Shown in pieces: positions 7,899 through 17,200 of a DNA stretch of 35,066 nucleotides. This DNA is from Rheinheimera mesophila (GTDB taxonomy: Bacteria > Pseudomonadota > Gammaproteobacteria > Enterobacterales > Alteromonadaceae). Under the pieces are notes generated by a model. The model saw only the letters and a list, made by a program, of their open reading frames with translations. It did no database searches and was not told the origin of the DNA. A program made the position numbers and the translations under genes. The stretch lies in contig NZ_LAVS01000027.1 in assembly GCF_000986865.1 (NCBI RefSeq), forward strand, positions 1 to 35,066, written 5' to 3'. The first letter of the stretch is position 1; the number at the start of each line of letters is the position of its first letter.

Positions 7899-8953
7899 GA
7901 CAACCCCAGCGCACGCCGTTATATCTGCTGACAGGTTTTTTAGGCAGCGGCAAAACCACCTTACTCAATCAATGGGTTCAGGATCCGGCCTTCAGTAAAG
8001 CGCTGGTGATTATCAATGAATTTGGCGAAACCAGTTTGGATCATTTGCTGGTAAGCCGCAGTACAGAAGAACAGATTGTGGAACTATCCAATGGTTGCAT
8101 CTGCTGCACCATACGAGGCGACCTGGCAAAAACCTTAAGCGATATAGGCTGGCGCTTTAGCCGTAATGGCGTCAAAAGTTTTGATAAGGTGATTATTGAA
8201 ACCACGGGGCTGGCCGACCCAAGCCCAATTTTAAACACTTTGATATCTAATGAGAAACTGTTTCAGCACTACAGGTTACAAGGCACCATTACGACAGTGG
8301 ATGCTGCCAATGCCTTGCATACGTTAGACAGATACCGGGAGGCGAAACGTCAGGTCGCAGTGGCCGATTTAATTCTGCTGACGAAGCTGGATTTAGTCAA
8401 CGCAGAGGTGGCGCAGCACGTTCAGCAACAAATCTACCGGTTAAACCCAACAGCACCAATACAACAGGCACTACGGGGAGTGACAGCTTTAAGCGCGCTG
8501 CTGGAGTTAGACCATGTAGAACCTGTCCAATCAACCACAGCATTGCCAACCTGGCTGAGTTTTAGGGCTGTGCAATTCGAACCGCTGGCACAGGAACAGA
8601 CTCCGGCTTTACTTCGCTGCGCTGAGCCAGAGCCTGGTTTGCATAAGAGCAGCATTCAGGCCTTCTGTTATCAACTTGAGCATCCGGTCCGCCTGCAAGC
8701 CGTGGAGCAATGGTTAGATATCTTATTGCCACAAATGGGCCATCAGTTACTACGATTAAAAGCTATTTTAAATGTTGAAGGATTTCCGGGCCCTATGGTG
8801 ATCCACGGAGTACAGCAATTGTTGCATCCAACCGCAGTACTGACGCAGTGGCCTGACGACGACAGGCAAAGCAAACTGGTGTTTATTACTGACGGCCTGA
8901 CAGCGGAGAAACTGGAGGTCAGCTTGCAGCCACTGCTTAAACTAACGGTCTGA
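7895..8953 (+). CDS. Second COG0523 (CobW-family) metallochaperone GTPase
   Basis: A 352-residue G3E GTPase, shorter than the ZigA-like protein upstream and of a different subgroup (YjiA/CobW-like). Motifs: Walker A GFLGSGKT (14-21), NEFGE switch region (41-45), CxCC metal site (Cys68, Cys70, Cys71), KVIIETTGLADPSP, and base-recognition TKLD near residue 168. The C-terminal CobW_C domain covers about 245-345. It overlaps the Zur-like gene by 4 nt (ATGA), so the two are translated together. The last 12 nt overlap the convergent diguanylate cyclase gene. Two COG0523 paralogues in one zinc operon suggest separate client enzymes or separate steps, which the sequence cannot distinguish. Confidence 0.85.
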   Translation: MRQPQRTPLYLLTGFLGSGKTTLLNQWVQDPAFSKALVIINEFGETSLDHLLVSRSTEEQIVELSNGCICCTIRGDLAKTLSDIGWRFSRNGVKSFDKVIIETTGLADPSPILNTLISNEKLFQHYRLQGTITTVDAANALHTLDRYREAKRQVAVADLILLTKLDLVNAEVAQHVQQQIYRLNPTAPIQQALRGVTALSALLELDHVEPVQSTTALPTWLSFRAVQFEPLAQEQTPALLRCAEPEPGLHKSSIQAFCYQLEHPVRLQAVEQWLDILLPQMGHQLLRLKAILNVEGFPGPMVIHGVQQLLHPTAVLTQWPDDDRQSKLVFITDGLTAEKLEVSLQPLLKLTV

Positions 8954-10558
8954 ACTATGCAGTTGAACAGCCCCTGCTGAGGTTTTTTGCTGATACATCC
9001 GCTGATCCGCCACTTTACTTAGTAAAAGATCGGTATCGCCATCCTCTGGATAACAAGCCAGCCCTATACTGCAACTGATCCGGATCTCAAGACCATGAAT
9101 ATCAAAAGGTAAAGCTATAGCATGCTGAATTTTCTCAGCCACCAAATCAGCATGCTGCCTTTCATCGACCTGTGGCAACAGAATGATAAATTCGTCGCCT
9201 CCAATGCGGGCCACGGTATCTGATGCACGCACCGCCTGCAGCAGTCGTTCAGCTACCTGCTGCAGTAACAAATCCCCAACCGCATGACCATGAGTATCGT
9301 TCACAGGTTTAAATTTATTTAAATCCAATAACATTAAGGCTAAGGCTTTTTGATGCCTTACCGCGTATTGCAAGGCTTTTTGTAAGCGGTCTGCAAATAA
9401 AGTACGGTTCGGTAAGCCAGTTAAAGTGTCGTGCTGCGCCATATAACGCATCCGTTCCTCTATTTTACGCCGCTCTGTTAAATCCCGGCTCACCCCCAAA
9501 ATGCCAACAAAAGCTCCTGTCGCATCATACATACCAGAGACTTTGACTTCACTCCAGACCCTGCGACCATCTTTGCACACTTGCTCGACCTCACCCACAT
9601 ACTCCGGATACGACTCTCCGTCTTGCAAGGCTTTGGCTGCTTTTTTCATTTGCAATTTTACCTGCGCATAGGAGTCAGGTGTCACTAACTGCTGCATTTG
9701 CTGTTGCATCAGCTCTGTGACGCTAAACCCCGTCAGTTTTTCCGCGGAAGGACTGATGTACGTAAAATGCCCATTCGGATCCATAGTCCAGATCACGTCT
9801 GTCGCGTGATCGGCCAGTAAACGGTGCCGTTCCTCACTGCGTTTTAATGCCTCAATAGCGTGACTGCGCTCTATCACAATTTCCGCCAAAGCAGCACTTT
9901 CGCTAATCAGTTGAATATCTCGCTCCGAGGGGGTGGTCACCTCTTTATGATAAATCGCAAAAGTGCCCAGCACTTTACCCTGACGATTTTTAATAGGCTC
10001 AGACCAGCAAGAACGAATACCTGCGATATCAACCAATGCCTGATAAGGTTGCCAGTACGGATGCACACGCACATCCTCTACGATCACACGCTGCCCCAGA
10101 TAAGCAGCGGTGCCACAAGACCCCACCCCATAACCTGCGGCTATGCCATCAATAGCCGCATTGTAGTGTTCTGGTAAATGAGGAGCAGAAGCGACATGTA
10201 AAAGTCCCTGCTCATCGAGCAATAACACAGTGCAACTGGCCGACGGGTCCATTTGCTCTGCGCCTTCGACCAGGGTATCCAGCACCTTTTGTAGCGGTGC
10301 TTGCTCCACAATCATGGAGAGTACCCGGCTTCTGTTCTGCTGCATCAGGGCTGCACGTTGCCCTTCCATCACTATAGCTTTGAGTCTGCGATTGACCCGA
10401 AATACAAAAATTAAAAAGGCCACCACAGCAGGAAGAAGACAGAGAGCAACAACTGCCAGCACCAGCCAAACAGAGTCAGTGGACAACGACGAGGAGGCAT
10501 ACACAAAGACCGGGTTGATGCTCAACAGTCCATGCCATACCACAGGCCATAACTTCAC
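8942..10558 (-). CDS. Membrane-anchored GAF-PAS-GGDEF diguanylate cyclase
   Basis: A 538-residue enzyme predicted to make c-di-GMP from two GTP. Parts in order: one membrane helix (about 29-54), GAF domain (about 85-230, with GSCGTAAYLGQRVIVEDV and GIRSCWSEPI), PAS domain (about 241-362) and GGDEF domain (about 370-530). The catalytic motif RIGGDEF is intact (GGDEF 453-457), metal ligand Asp412 is in LLDLNKF, and the inhibitory I-site RASD (444-447) lies exactly five residues before GGDEF. The enzyme therefore looks active and product-inhibited. The start is a GTG, one nucleotide after the TAA of the cytosine deaminase gene, with AGGGGAA inside that gene's end. Translation is thus coupled to the deaminase. 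The ligand sensed by the GAF/PAS domains is unknown. Confidence 0.88.
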   Translation of the reverse strand: MKLWPVVWHGLLSINPVFVYASSSLSTDSVWLVLAVVALCLLPAVVAFLIFVFRVNRRLKAIVMEGQRAALMQQNRSRVLSMIVEQAPLQKVLDTLVEGAEQMDPSASCTVLLLDEQGLLHVASAPHLPEHYNAAIDGIAAGYGVGSCGTAAYLGQRVIVEDVRVHPYWQPYQALVDIAGIRSCWSEPIKNRQGKVLGTFAIYHKEVTTPSERDIQLISESAALAEIVIERSHAIEALKRSEERHRLLADHATDVIWTMDPNGHFTYISPSAEKLTGFSVTELMQQQMQQLVTPDSYAQVKLQMKKAAKALQDGESYPEYVGEVEQVCKDGRRVWSEVKVSGMYDATGAFVGILGVSRDLTERRKIEERMRYMAQHDTLTGLPNRTLFADRLQKALQYAVRHQKALALMLLDLNKFKPVNDTHGHAVGDLLLQQVAERLLQAVRASDTVARIGGDEFIILLPQVDERQHADLVAEKIQHAIALPFDIHGLEIRISCSIGLACYPEDGDTDLLLSKVADQRMYQQKTSAGAVQLHSSDR

Positions 10559-10559
10559 A

Positions 10560-11000
10560 TTATTCCCCTATATCCTCATTCCATAATTCGGGTTTAGCAG
10601 CGATAAAATCCTGCATCAGTTGCACACATTCGGCGTTGTCTTGCACCACCAGTTGCACGCCCCGGCTTTTGACGTACTCTTCAGGTCCCTGAAAAGTACG
10701 GTTTTCACCAATCACCACTGTAGGGATACCGTAAAGTAACACAGTGCCACTGCACATATCACAAGGTGATAAAGTCGAATACAACACGGCTTTTTTATAG
10801 TCTTTTGCCGTTAAACGACCTGCATTTTCCAGACAATCCATTTCGGCATGCAGCACACAACTGCCTTTTTGCACCCGCTGATTGTGGCCACGGCCAACAA
10901 TTTTGCCATCGATCACCAGCACTGAACCGATAGGAATCCCCCCTTCGGCCAGACTTTTTTTGGCTTGCGCTATCGCGGCCTGCATAAACACATCTGTCAT
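10560..11000 (-). CDS. Cytosine deaminase-like enzyme of the yeast Fcy1 type
   Basis: A 146-residue zinc-dependent CDA-fold deaminase. The zinc and proton-shuttle motifs are HAEMD (His51, Glu53) and SPCDMC (Cys80, Cys83). The whole chain follows yeast cytosine deaminase Fcy1 from memory: GGIPIGSVLV, GRGHNQRVQKGS, LENAGRL, YSTLSPCDMCSG, LYGIPTVVIGEN, and the C-terminal WNEDIGE. The ending in particular separates it from tRNA-adenosine and guanine deaminases. Expected reaction: cytosine to uracil plus ammonia in pyrimidine salvage. This fold is unrelated to E. coli CodA. Related deaminases with other substrates (pterins, creatinine-type rings) remain possible. It is the first gene of a two-gene unit with the diguanylate cyclase. 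The upstream gap to the ferredoxin gene is 105 nt. Confidence 0.78.
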   Translation of the reverse strand: MTDVFMQAAIAQAKKSLAEGGIPIGSVLVIDGKIVGRGHNQRVQKGSCVLHAEMDCLENAGRLTAKDYKKAVLYSTLSPCDMCSGTVLLYGIPTVVIGENRTFQGPEEYVKSRGVQLVVQDNAECVQLMQDFIAAKPELWNEDIGE

Positions 11001-11105
11001 TCACTTGATCCCGTTTTTCTGAAATGAGCCACCAGCCTCAAAGCGCTTGTGGCTATGTTTCAATAGTTTAGTGATAAAAATGAAAAAAAGGACCTGGCAG
11101 CGAAA

Positions 11106-11288
11106 TTAAATTGTACCAGCCACCGCAGCACTAATTTGAATACAATCCAGTGGGCAAACTTCGATACAGGCCGGTTTGTCATAAAAGCCAACACATGCAG
11201 TGCACAACTCTGCTGTCACCTGATAATGGCTTTCGCCGCGATAAATAGCAGTATGGGGACATTCCGGAACGCAGATATCACAATGCAT
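11106..11288 (-). CDS. Alvin/YfhL-type 2[4Fe-4S] ferredoxin, N-terminally short
   Basis: A 60-residue ferredoxin. The second cluster motif is complete, with the spacing CTACVGFYDKPACIEVCP (CxxC-x8-CxxxCP) diagnostic of the YfhL/Allochromatium-type family. The first motif reads MHCDICVPECP, so only three of the usual CxxCxxCxxxCP cysteines are encoded after the ATG. A TGT (Cys) codon sits immediately before the ATG at the expected place, but upstream in frame there is only ACG GAG GCT GTC and then TAA, with no start codon. A strong GGAGG lies 8 nt before the ATG, so translation from 11288 is well supported. Family members I know are about 80-90 residues, so both ends are short. It may carry a 3Fe-4S cluster, use another ligand, or be decaying. 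Confidence 0.7.
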   Translation of the reverse strand: MHCDICVPECPHTAIYRGESHYQVTAELCTACVGFYDKPACIEVCPLDCIQISAAVAGTI

Positions 11289-11510
11289 ACAGACAGCCTC
11301 CGTTTATTGCTTCACCAGTTAGGCCACAGCGTTATGGGCTTTATAAGGTCAACGACAAGCATTGGTGCAAGCGCCCTGAAGAGACCAGCCGCATGGCTTT
11401 TAAACTGCCTGCCGGGGCTCAAAGTTCAGGAGCACTCATCGGGCTATCCACAGATCAGAACAAAACGCGGCGCATCATAGCGCCTGCTTTTCTCCGGGTT
11501 TTGCCTTGGT

Positions 11511-12872
11511 TCAAATCACTTTGGAATAACCTTGGTGACTGTTGTTTTGCAGGTAACGATCAAAACTGGCACAAACTAAACGCACCAATAACCGACCTAA
11601 AGGCGTCACCTGAATCTGGCTGTCGGAACAGACTACTAAACCATCGGCGATCAGCGGATCGAGTTTAGGTAAAGCATCAGCAAAATAACTCCAAAAGTCC
11701 TGTAGCGCATAACGCAGACAAAAAGCCGCTATATCCAGTTCAAAATGACACATCAGTTGGCTGATTAATGCCGCGCGGATTTTATCATCCTGACTTAAAC
11801 TCAAGCCCCGTTCCAGCGGCAACTGCCCGCCAGCAAGTAGTTGCTGATAGTCCCGCAGCTCTTTTGGATTTTGCCAGATCACGCCATTCACCTGACTGAT
11901 AGACGACACTCCCAAGCCAATCAATGCATCCTGCCCTGCTGTGGTATATCCCTGAAAATTACGCTGCAGTTTGCCTTGTTGCTGCGCTATGGCCAGAGAA
12001 TCTGTGGCTTTGGCAAAATGATCCATGCCAATACATTGATAACCAGCGTCACTGAAATGCGTGATCGCAAGCTGCAACAAAGCCAGTTTATCTTCAGCCT
12101 GCGGCAGGCTTTGGGTTGGGATTTTACGCTGGGCAGCAAAACGGGTCGGTAGATGGGCATAGCTGAATAACGACACCCTGTCCGGGTCCAACTGCAAAAC
12201 GCTGTGCAGTGTCTGTAAAAAACTCGCTGGTTGTTGGTAAGGCAAGCCGTACACTAAATCCAGATTCACAGAATCAAAACCTAAACGCCTGGCTTCAACC
12301 ACCAAAGCGCGCACCAGATCTTCGCTTTGCACTCTGTTGATGGTGATTTGTACCTGCTCGTCAAAGTCCTGCACCCCAAAACTGACCCGGCTAAAACCCA
12401 ACTGGCGTAAATGAGCCAATTTTTCCAGACTGCAACTGCGTGGATCTATTTCGATCGAAAGCTCAGCGTCAGCCTTAAAGACAAAATGTTGCCTGAGCAA
12501 CTGCATAAGGCTGGATAACTGTTCCTCCGTCAAAAAAGTCGGAGTGCCGCCGCCTAAATGGAGCTGTGCAATAGTTTTGTCGTGCAGCAGCCGCTGATAC
12601 AGCGCCATCTCTGTCGCCAGACTGTGCAAATACAAGTCGGCTTTTTCACTGTGGCGGGTCACTATTTTGTTGCAGCCGCAGTAGTAACATAGCTGCTGGC
12701 AAAACGGGATATGCAGGTATAAACAGAGCTCATTGGCAGAACCCGCCAAAGCCGCCTGCACAGCAGAAGCAGGAAAATCAGCTGATAAAGACAAAGCCGT
12801 TGGGTAGGAGGTATAACGGGGACCATTTACCGAATACTTCTGAATTAACTCAGTTGACCATAACACCTGCAT
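11511..12872 (-). CDS. hemN: Oxygen-independent coproporphyrinogen III dehydrogenase
   Basis: A 453-residue radical SAM enzyme that oxidatively decarboxylates coproporphyrinogen III to protoporphyrinogen IX in heme synthesis without oxygen. The hallmark GPRYTSYPTA opens the protein (17-26). The 4Fe-4S/SAM motif is CQQLCYYCGC (Cys58, Cys62, Cys65, with the extra HemN cysteine at 67). LHLGGGTPTFL follows, and the HemN C-terminal domain runs from about 365. Length matches E. coli HemN (457). These features separate it from HemW, which lacks the YTSYPTA segment and the fourth cysteine. The gene appears to stand alone. A candidate FNR/Anr site lies about 65 nt upstream, consistent with low-oxygen induction. 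Confidence 0.93.
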   Translation of the reverse strand: MQVLWSTELIQKYSVNGPRYTSYPTALSLSADFPASAVQAALAGSANELCLYLHIPFCQQLCYYCGCNKIVTRHSEKADLYLHSLATEMALYQRLLHDKTIAQLHLGGGTPTFLTEEQLSSLMQLLRQHFVFKADAELSIEIDPRSCSLEKLAHLRQLGFSRVSFGVQDFDEQVQITINRVQSEDLVRALVVEARRLGFDSVNLDLVYGLPYQQPASFLQTLHSVLQLDPDRVSLFSYAHLPTRFAAQRKIPTQSLPQAEDKLALLQLAITHFSDAGYQCIGMDHFAKATDSLAIAQQQGKLQRNFQGYTTAGQDALIGLGVSSISQVNGVIWQNPKELRDYQQLLAGGQLPLERGLSLSQDDKIRAALISQLMCHFELDIAAFCLRYALQDFWSYFADALPKLDPLIADGLVVCSDSQIQVTPLGRLLVRLVCASFDRYLQNNSHQGYSKVI

Positions 12873-12936
12873 TGAACTTTTCTCTGTGATCCCGTCAAAG
12901 GTGGCTGCAGTGTAAAACAGCAGTTTTTACTCTGTG

Positions 12937-12950
12937 TTGATCTGAAACAA
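12937..12950. promoter_or_regulatory. hemN: Candidate FNR/Anr box upstream of hemN
   Basis: TTGATCTGAAACAA matches the FNR consensus TTGAT-N4-ATCAA at 9 of 10 positions. It is 65 nt from the hemN start, a usual place for an activator site. It could also influence the divergent efflux operon. Confidence 0.5.
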
Positions 12951-13038
12951 AGTCAGTCACCATAGCTTTTTTATTCAGTTCACGACCAACACCGCTAAAA
13001 CGACGACAAATTAAGCTGGAAAAAACCAGTCAAACAAA

Positions 13039-13060
13039 TTAGAATGAACGTTCACTCTAA
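13039..13060. promoter_or_regulatory. 22-bp palindromic operator before the RND efflux operon
   Basis: The left half TTAGAATGAAC and right half GTTCACTCTAA form a 22-bp palindrome in which 10 of 11 base pairs match. The central 10 bp TGAACGTTCA are perfect. It ends 15 nt before the adaptor start codon, next to the Shine-Dalgarno. Size and symmetry fit a TetR-family repressor, most likely the one encoded at the end of this operon. Confidence 0.72.
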
Positions 13061-13075
13061 ATGGAGATTTTAAAC

Positions 13076-14239
13076 ATGCAGCGTTCCCGCATTGTATTTT
13101 TTGCCCTTTCAGCCCTGGCGGGCTCTGTTGCTTTGGCCGGTTGTGGCCAGGCTCAACAAGTCGCAGCCCCTGCGGCTCAGGCTGTGCCTGTGGGTGTAGT
13201 GACTCTGAAAAGCCAGGCCATAACTTTAACGAAAGAGTTACCGGGCCGTGTCGCCGCCTCACAAATTGCTGAAATCCGTCCTCAGGTCGACGGCATCATT
13301 TTGCAACGTTTATTTACTGAAGGTGCTGAAGTCAAAGCCGGTCAGGCTTTGTACCAAATCGACCCGGCCCCTTTTGAAGCTCAGCTTGCAACTGCAAAAG
13401 CTGCAGTTGCCCGCGCTCAGGCCAGCATTGCCAGCAGCAAAGCCAAAGCAGTTCGTTACACTGAACTGCTCAAAATTAAAGCCGTCAGTCAGCAGGAATT
13501 TGATGAAGCAGATGCAGCTTATAAACAGGCGCAGGCTGATGTTCTGACAGCTCAGGCTCAGTTAAAAACCGCCCAGATTAATTTAAATTACAGCAAAGTT
13601 TTATCACCAATCAGCGGCCAGATCAGTAAATCTGCGGTGACGGCTGGTGCTTTAGTCAGCGCCAATCAAGCCACAGCGTTAGCCACCGTGACCCAACTGG
13701 ACCCCATTTATGTCGATCTGACGCAGTCGAGCAACGAATTGCTGCAATTGAAAAAAGCACTGGCCTCCGGTGCTTTGGGTGCAGATGCCGCCATTCAGAC
13801 GCAAGTTGAACTGACCATGGAGGACGGCACTGCGTATCCACACAAAGGCACGTTGCAATTTTCGGAAGTGACGGTAGATCCCGGTACAGGCTCTGTCACC
13901 TTAAGGGCACAATTTCCTAACCCGGAAAAGTTACTGCTGCCGGGTATGTATGTACGTGCTGACGTCGTGGAAGGCGTCAAAGCCAACGCTATTCTGGCAC
14001 CGCAGCGTGGCATTAGCCGTAACAGTAAAGGTGAAGCGACCGCTATGGTAGTTGGCAAAGAAGGCAAAGTAGAAGCCCGTATTTTACAAGCCGACCGCAC
14101 TATAGGTTCAGACTGGCTGATCAGCAGCGGCTTAACTGCCGGTGATCAACTGATAGTCGAAGGCTTACAGAAAATACGCCCTGGCGCGCCAGTGCAGGCG
14201 GTTCCGGCTGAATCAGCGGCTCAGGCCAAATCCCAGTAA
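13076..14239 (+). CDS. RND efflux periplasmic adaptor, lipoprotein (AcrA/MexA type)
   Basis: A 387-residue membrane fusion protein linking the inner-membrane pump to the outer-membrane channel. The start at 13076 has GGAG 9 nt upstream. An in-frame ATG at 13061 overlaps that site. The signal peptide ends in a lipobox VALAGC (Cys23). Then come the lipoyl/barrel-sandwich halves (PGRVAASQIAEIRPQVDGII and the matching second half NLNYSKVLSPISGQISKS), an alpha-helical hairpin rich in Ala/Gln/Lys (about 95-165), a beta-barrel domain, and a membrane-proximal domain (ILAPQRGISRN). Order and motifs match AcrA/MexA. The pump gene follows 18 nt downstream. The palindrome just before the gene indicates repression by a TetR protein. 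Substrates cannot be inferred. Confidence 0.93.
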   Translation: MQRSRIVFFALSALAGSVALAGCGQAQQVAAPAAQAVPVGVVTLKSQAITLTKELPGRVAASQIAEIRPQVDGIILQRLFTEGAEVKAGQALYQIDPAPFEAQLATAKAAVARAQASIASSKAKAVRYTELLKIKAVSQQEFDEADAAYKQAQADVLTAQAQLKTAQINLNYSKVLSPISGQISKSAVTAGALVSANQATALATVTQLDPIYVDLTQSSNELLQLKKALASGALGADAAIQTQVELTMEDGTAYPHKGTLQFSEVTVDPGTGSVTLRAQFPNPEKLLLPGMYVRADVVEGVKANAILAPQRGISRNSKGEATAMVVGKEGKVEARILQADRTIGSDWLISSGLTAGDQLIVEGLQKIRPGAPVQAVPAESAAQAKSQ

Positions 14240-14257
14240 AGCCAACGGAGAATTCTG

Positions 14258-17200
14258 ATGTCACGATTTTTTATCGATAGGCCGATTTTTGCCTGGGTGT
14301 TGGCCATAGTGGTAATGCTCGCAGGTATTTTGGCTATCAAAACCTTACCCATAGCCCAGTATCCATCGATAGCCCCCCCTGCTATCAGTATCAGCGCCAG
14401 TTATCCGGGAGCCTCGGCCCGTACGCTGGAAGATACGGTGACCCAGGTGATCGAACAAAAGATGAAAGGCCTGGACGGTCTGATGTATATGTCGTCCACC
14501 TCTGAATCCAATGGTTCTGTCACTTTAACCTTAACCTTCAGTGCTGATACCAACCCGGACATCGCTCAGGTGCAGGTGCAAAATAAACTGGCTTTGGCTA
14601 CCCCACTGTTACCGCAGGAAGTACAGCGCCAGGGTGTATCTGTAGCAAAATCAGCACGTAACTTCCTGTTAGTGGCGGGTTTTGTTTCAGAAGATGGCAG
14701 CATGAGCAACATCGACATAGGCGACTATGTAGCCTCCAACGTGCAGGACATTATTTCCCGTGTCGACGGGGTCGGTGAAGTGCAGCTATTTGGCTCTCAA
14801 TACGCCATGCGTATTTGGTTAGACCCGGCCAAATTACAAAATTATAAACTGACCACTGCCGATATCAGTGCTGCGATTAGTGCCCAGAATGCTCAGGTGT
14901 CTGCCGGCCAGTTGGGTGGTATGCCTGCGGTTCAGGGCCAGCAACTGAATGCGACAGTCACAGCCCAGAGCCGCTTACAAACCCCAGAACAGTTCCGCGC
15001 CATTCTAGTCAAAACCAACAGTGACGGTTCAGTGGTACGTTTAGGTGATGTGGCTACAGTCGAACTGGGTGGAGAAAACTATGGGGTTGTCGCGCGTTTT
15101 AATGGCAAACCAGCCTCAGGTATAGGGGTAAAACTGGCCAGCGGTGCCAATGCGTTAGAGACAGCAGCGGGCGTGAAAAAAGCGCTGGCTGATTTAGAAC
15201 CCTTTTTCCCGGCAGGCTTAAAATCCGTGGTGCCTTACGACACCACACCTTTTGTTTCCTTGTCGATTGAAAAAGTAGTCCACACCTTAATTGAAGCTGT
15301 GGTGCTGGTGTTTGTCGTAATGTACCTGTTCCTGCAAAACTTCCGCGCCACTTTAATTCCAACCATAGCTGTGCCTGTGGTATTGCTGGGCACCTTCGCC
15401 ATTTTATCGGCCTTTGGTTACTCCATTAATACCCTGACCATGTTTGCTATGGTGCTGGCGATAGGTCTGCTGGTGGATGACGCCATTGTTGTGGTGGAAA
15501 ACGTCGAGCGGGTGATGACCGAAGAAGGGTTGTCGCCACTGGAAGCCACCCGTAAGTCGATGGATGAAATTAAAGGCGCCTTAGTCGGTATCGCTATGGT
15601 GTTGTCGGCCGTCTTTGTACCCATGGCGTTTTTTGGTGGCTCGACCGGTGTGATTTATCGGCAGTTCTCCATCACGCTGGTATCGGCTATGGCGCTGTCA
15701 GTGCTAGTGGCTTTAATTCTGACCCCAGCTTTGTGTGCCACCTTATTAAAACCCAGCCATGTGCACGACGACAGTTCTGTGTTAGGCAAATTTTTCTCTG
15801 GGTTTAACCGTGGTTTTGATCACACCAACAAAGGCACACAAAACTTTGTCAGTCGGATGATCAAACAAAGTAAACGCTACCTGCTGGGTTATGCCTTGAT
15901 TGTCGGTGGCATGGTAGTTATTTTCAGCCAGTTACCTTCGGCGTTTTTACCGGACGAAGATCAGGGCATTTTGTTTAATCAGGTGGTCTTACCCGCTGGT
16001 TCAACCACAGAACAAACCCTGAAGGTGGTTGAGAAAATGGAAAACCATTTCCTGCAGGAACAAGGCGAAGCGGTGAAATCAATTTTTACCGTCACAGGCT
16101 TTAGTTTCGCCGGTTCTGGCCAAAATGCAGCCTTAGGTTTTGTTAACTTAAAACACTGGGATGAGCGTCAGCGTCCTGACTTGTCTGTCGGTGCAGTGGC
16201 AGGCAAAGCCATGGGTTATTTCGCCACCATCAAAGAAGCTTTCGTGTTTGCCTTTCCGCCGCCAGCCGTGGTAGAGCTGGGCACAGCCAATGGCTTTAAC
16301 CTGCATTTACAGGACAGAGCGGGTTTAGGGCACGACCAGTTATTGGCAGCCCGTAATCAGTTACTGGGCATGGCCGCTCAGAGCCCGGTCTTATCTGGTG
16401 TGCGTCCTAATGGCCAGGAAGATATGCCAGAGCTGAAGCTGGATATCGATTTAGCCAAAGCTGAAGCCTTAGGTGTCAGCCAGGCCGATATTAACAATAC
16501 CTTGTCAACGGCCTGGGGTAGCAGCTATGTCAATGATTTTATTGACCGGGGCCGGGTGAAAAAGGTGTTCTTACAAGGTACGCCGGACAGCCGCATGGTG
16601 CCGGAAGACTTAACTAAATGGTACGTGCGTAATGCTCAGGGTGAGATGGTGCCTTTTTCCGCCTTTGCCAGCTCACACTGGACCTACGGTTCTCCCCGTC
16701 TGGAGCGTTATAACGGCTTCTCGTCGATGGAAATTCAGGGCGCTGCGGCACCCGGTTACAGTACAGGGCAAGCCATGGAGGAGATAGAAAAGCTGGCTAA
16801 ACTGTTGCCGCCGGGTTTTGCCTACGAGTGGACAGGCATCTCTTACGAGGAGCGTTTAAGTGGTGGTCAGGCGCCTTTATTGTACGCCTTATCCCTGCTG
16901 GTGGTGTTCCTCTGTCTGGCGGCCTTGTACGAAAGCTGGTCCGTGCCTGCGGCCGTGATGATGATAGTACCATTGGGGGTGTTTGGTGCAGCTCTGGCAG
17001 CATTGATTGCCAGCTTATCAAACGATATTTATCTGCAGGTGGGCTTATTAACCACCATAGGTCTGGCTTCGAAAAATGCCATTCTGATTGTCGAGTTTGC
17101 CATCCACCGTATGGAACAAGGTTTAGGCCTGGTCGAAGCCGCCATTGAAGCTGTGCGTTTACGTCTGCGCCCTATCATTATGACGTCCATGGCTTTTATT

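Noticed and set aside
11001-11105. AGCCAC...GTGGCT repeat between ferredoxin and deaminase genes
   Set aside because: Stem of six pairs with a 16-nt loop and no T-tail on the minus strand. Not convincing as a terminator.
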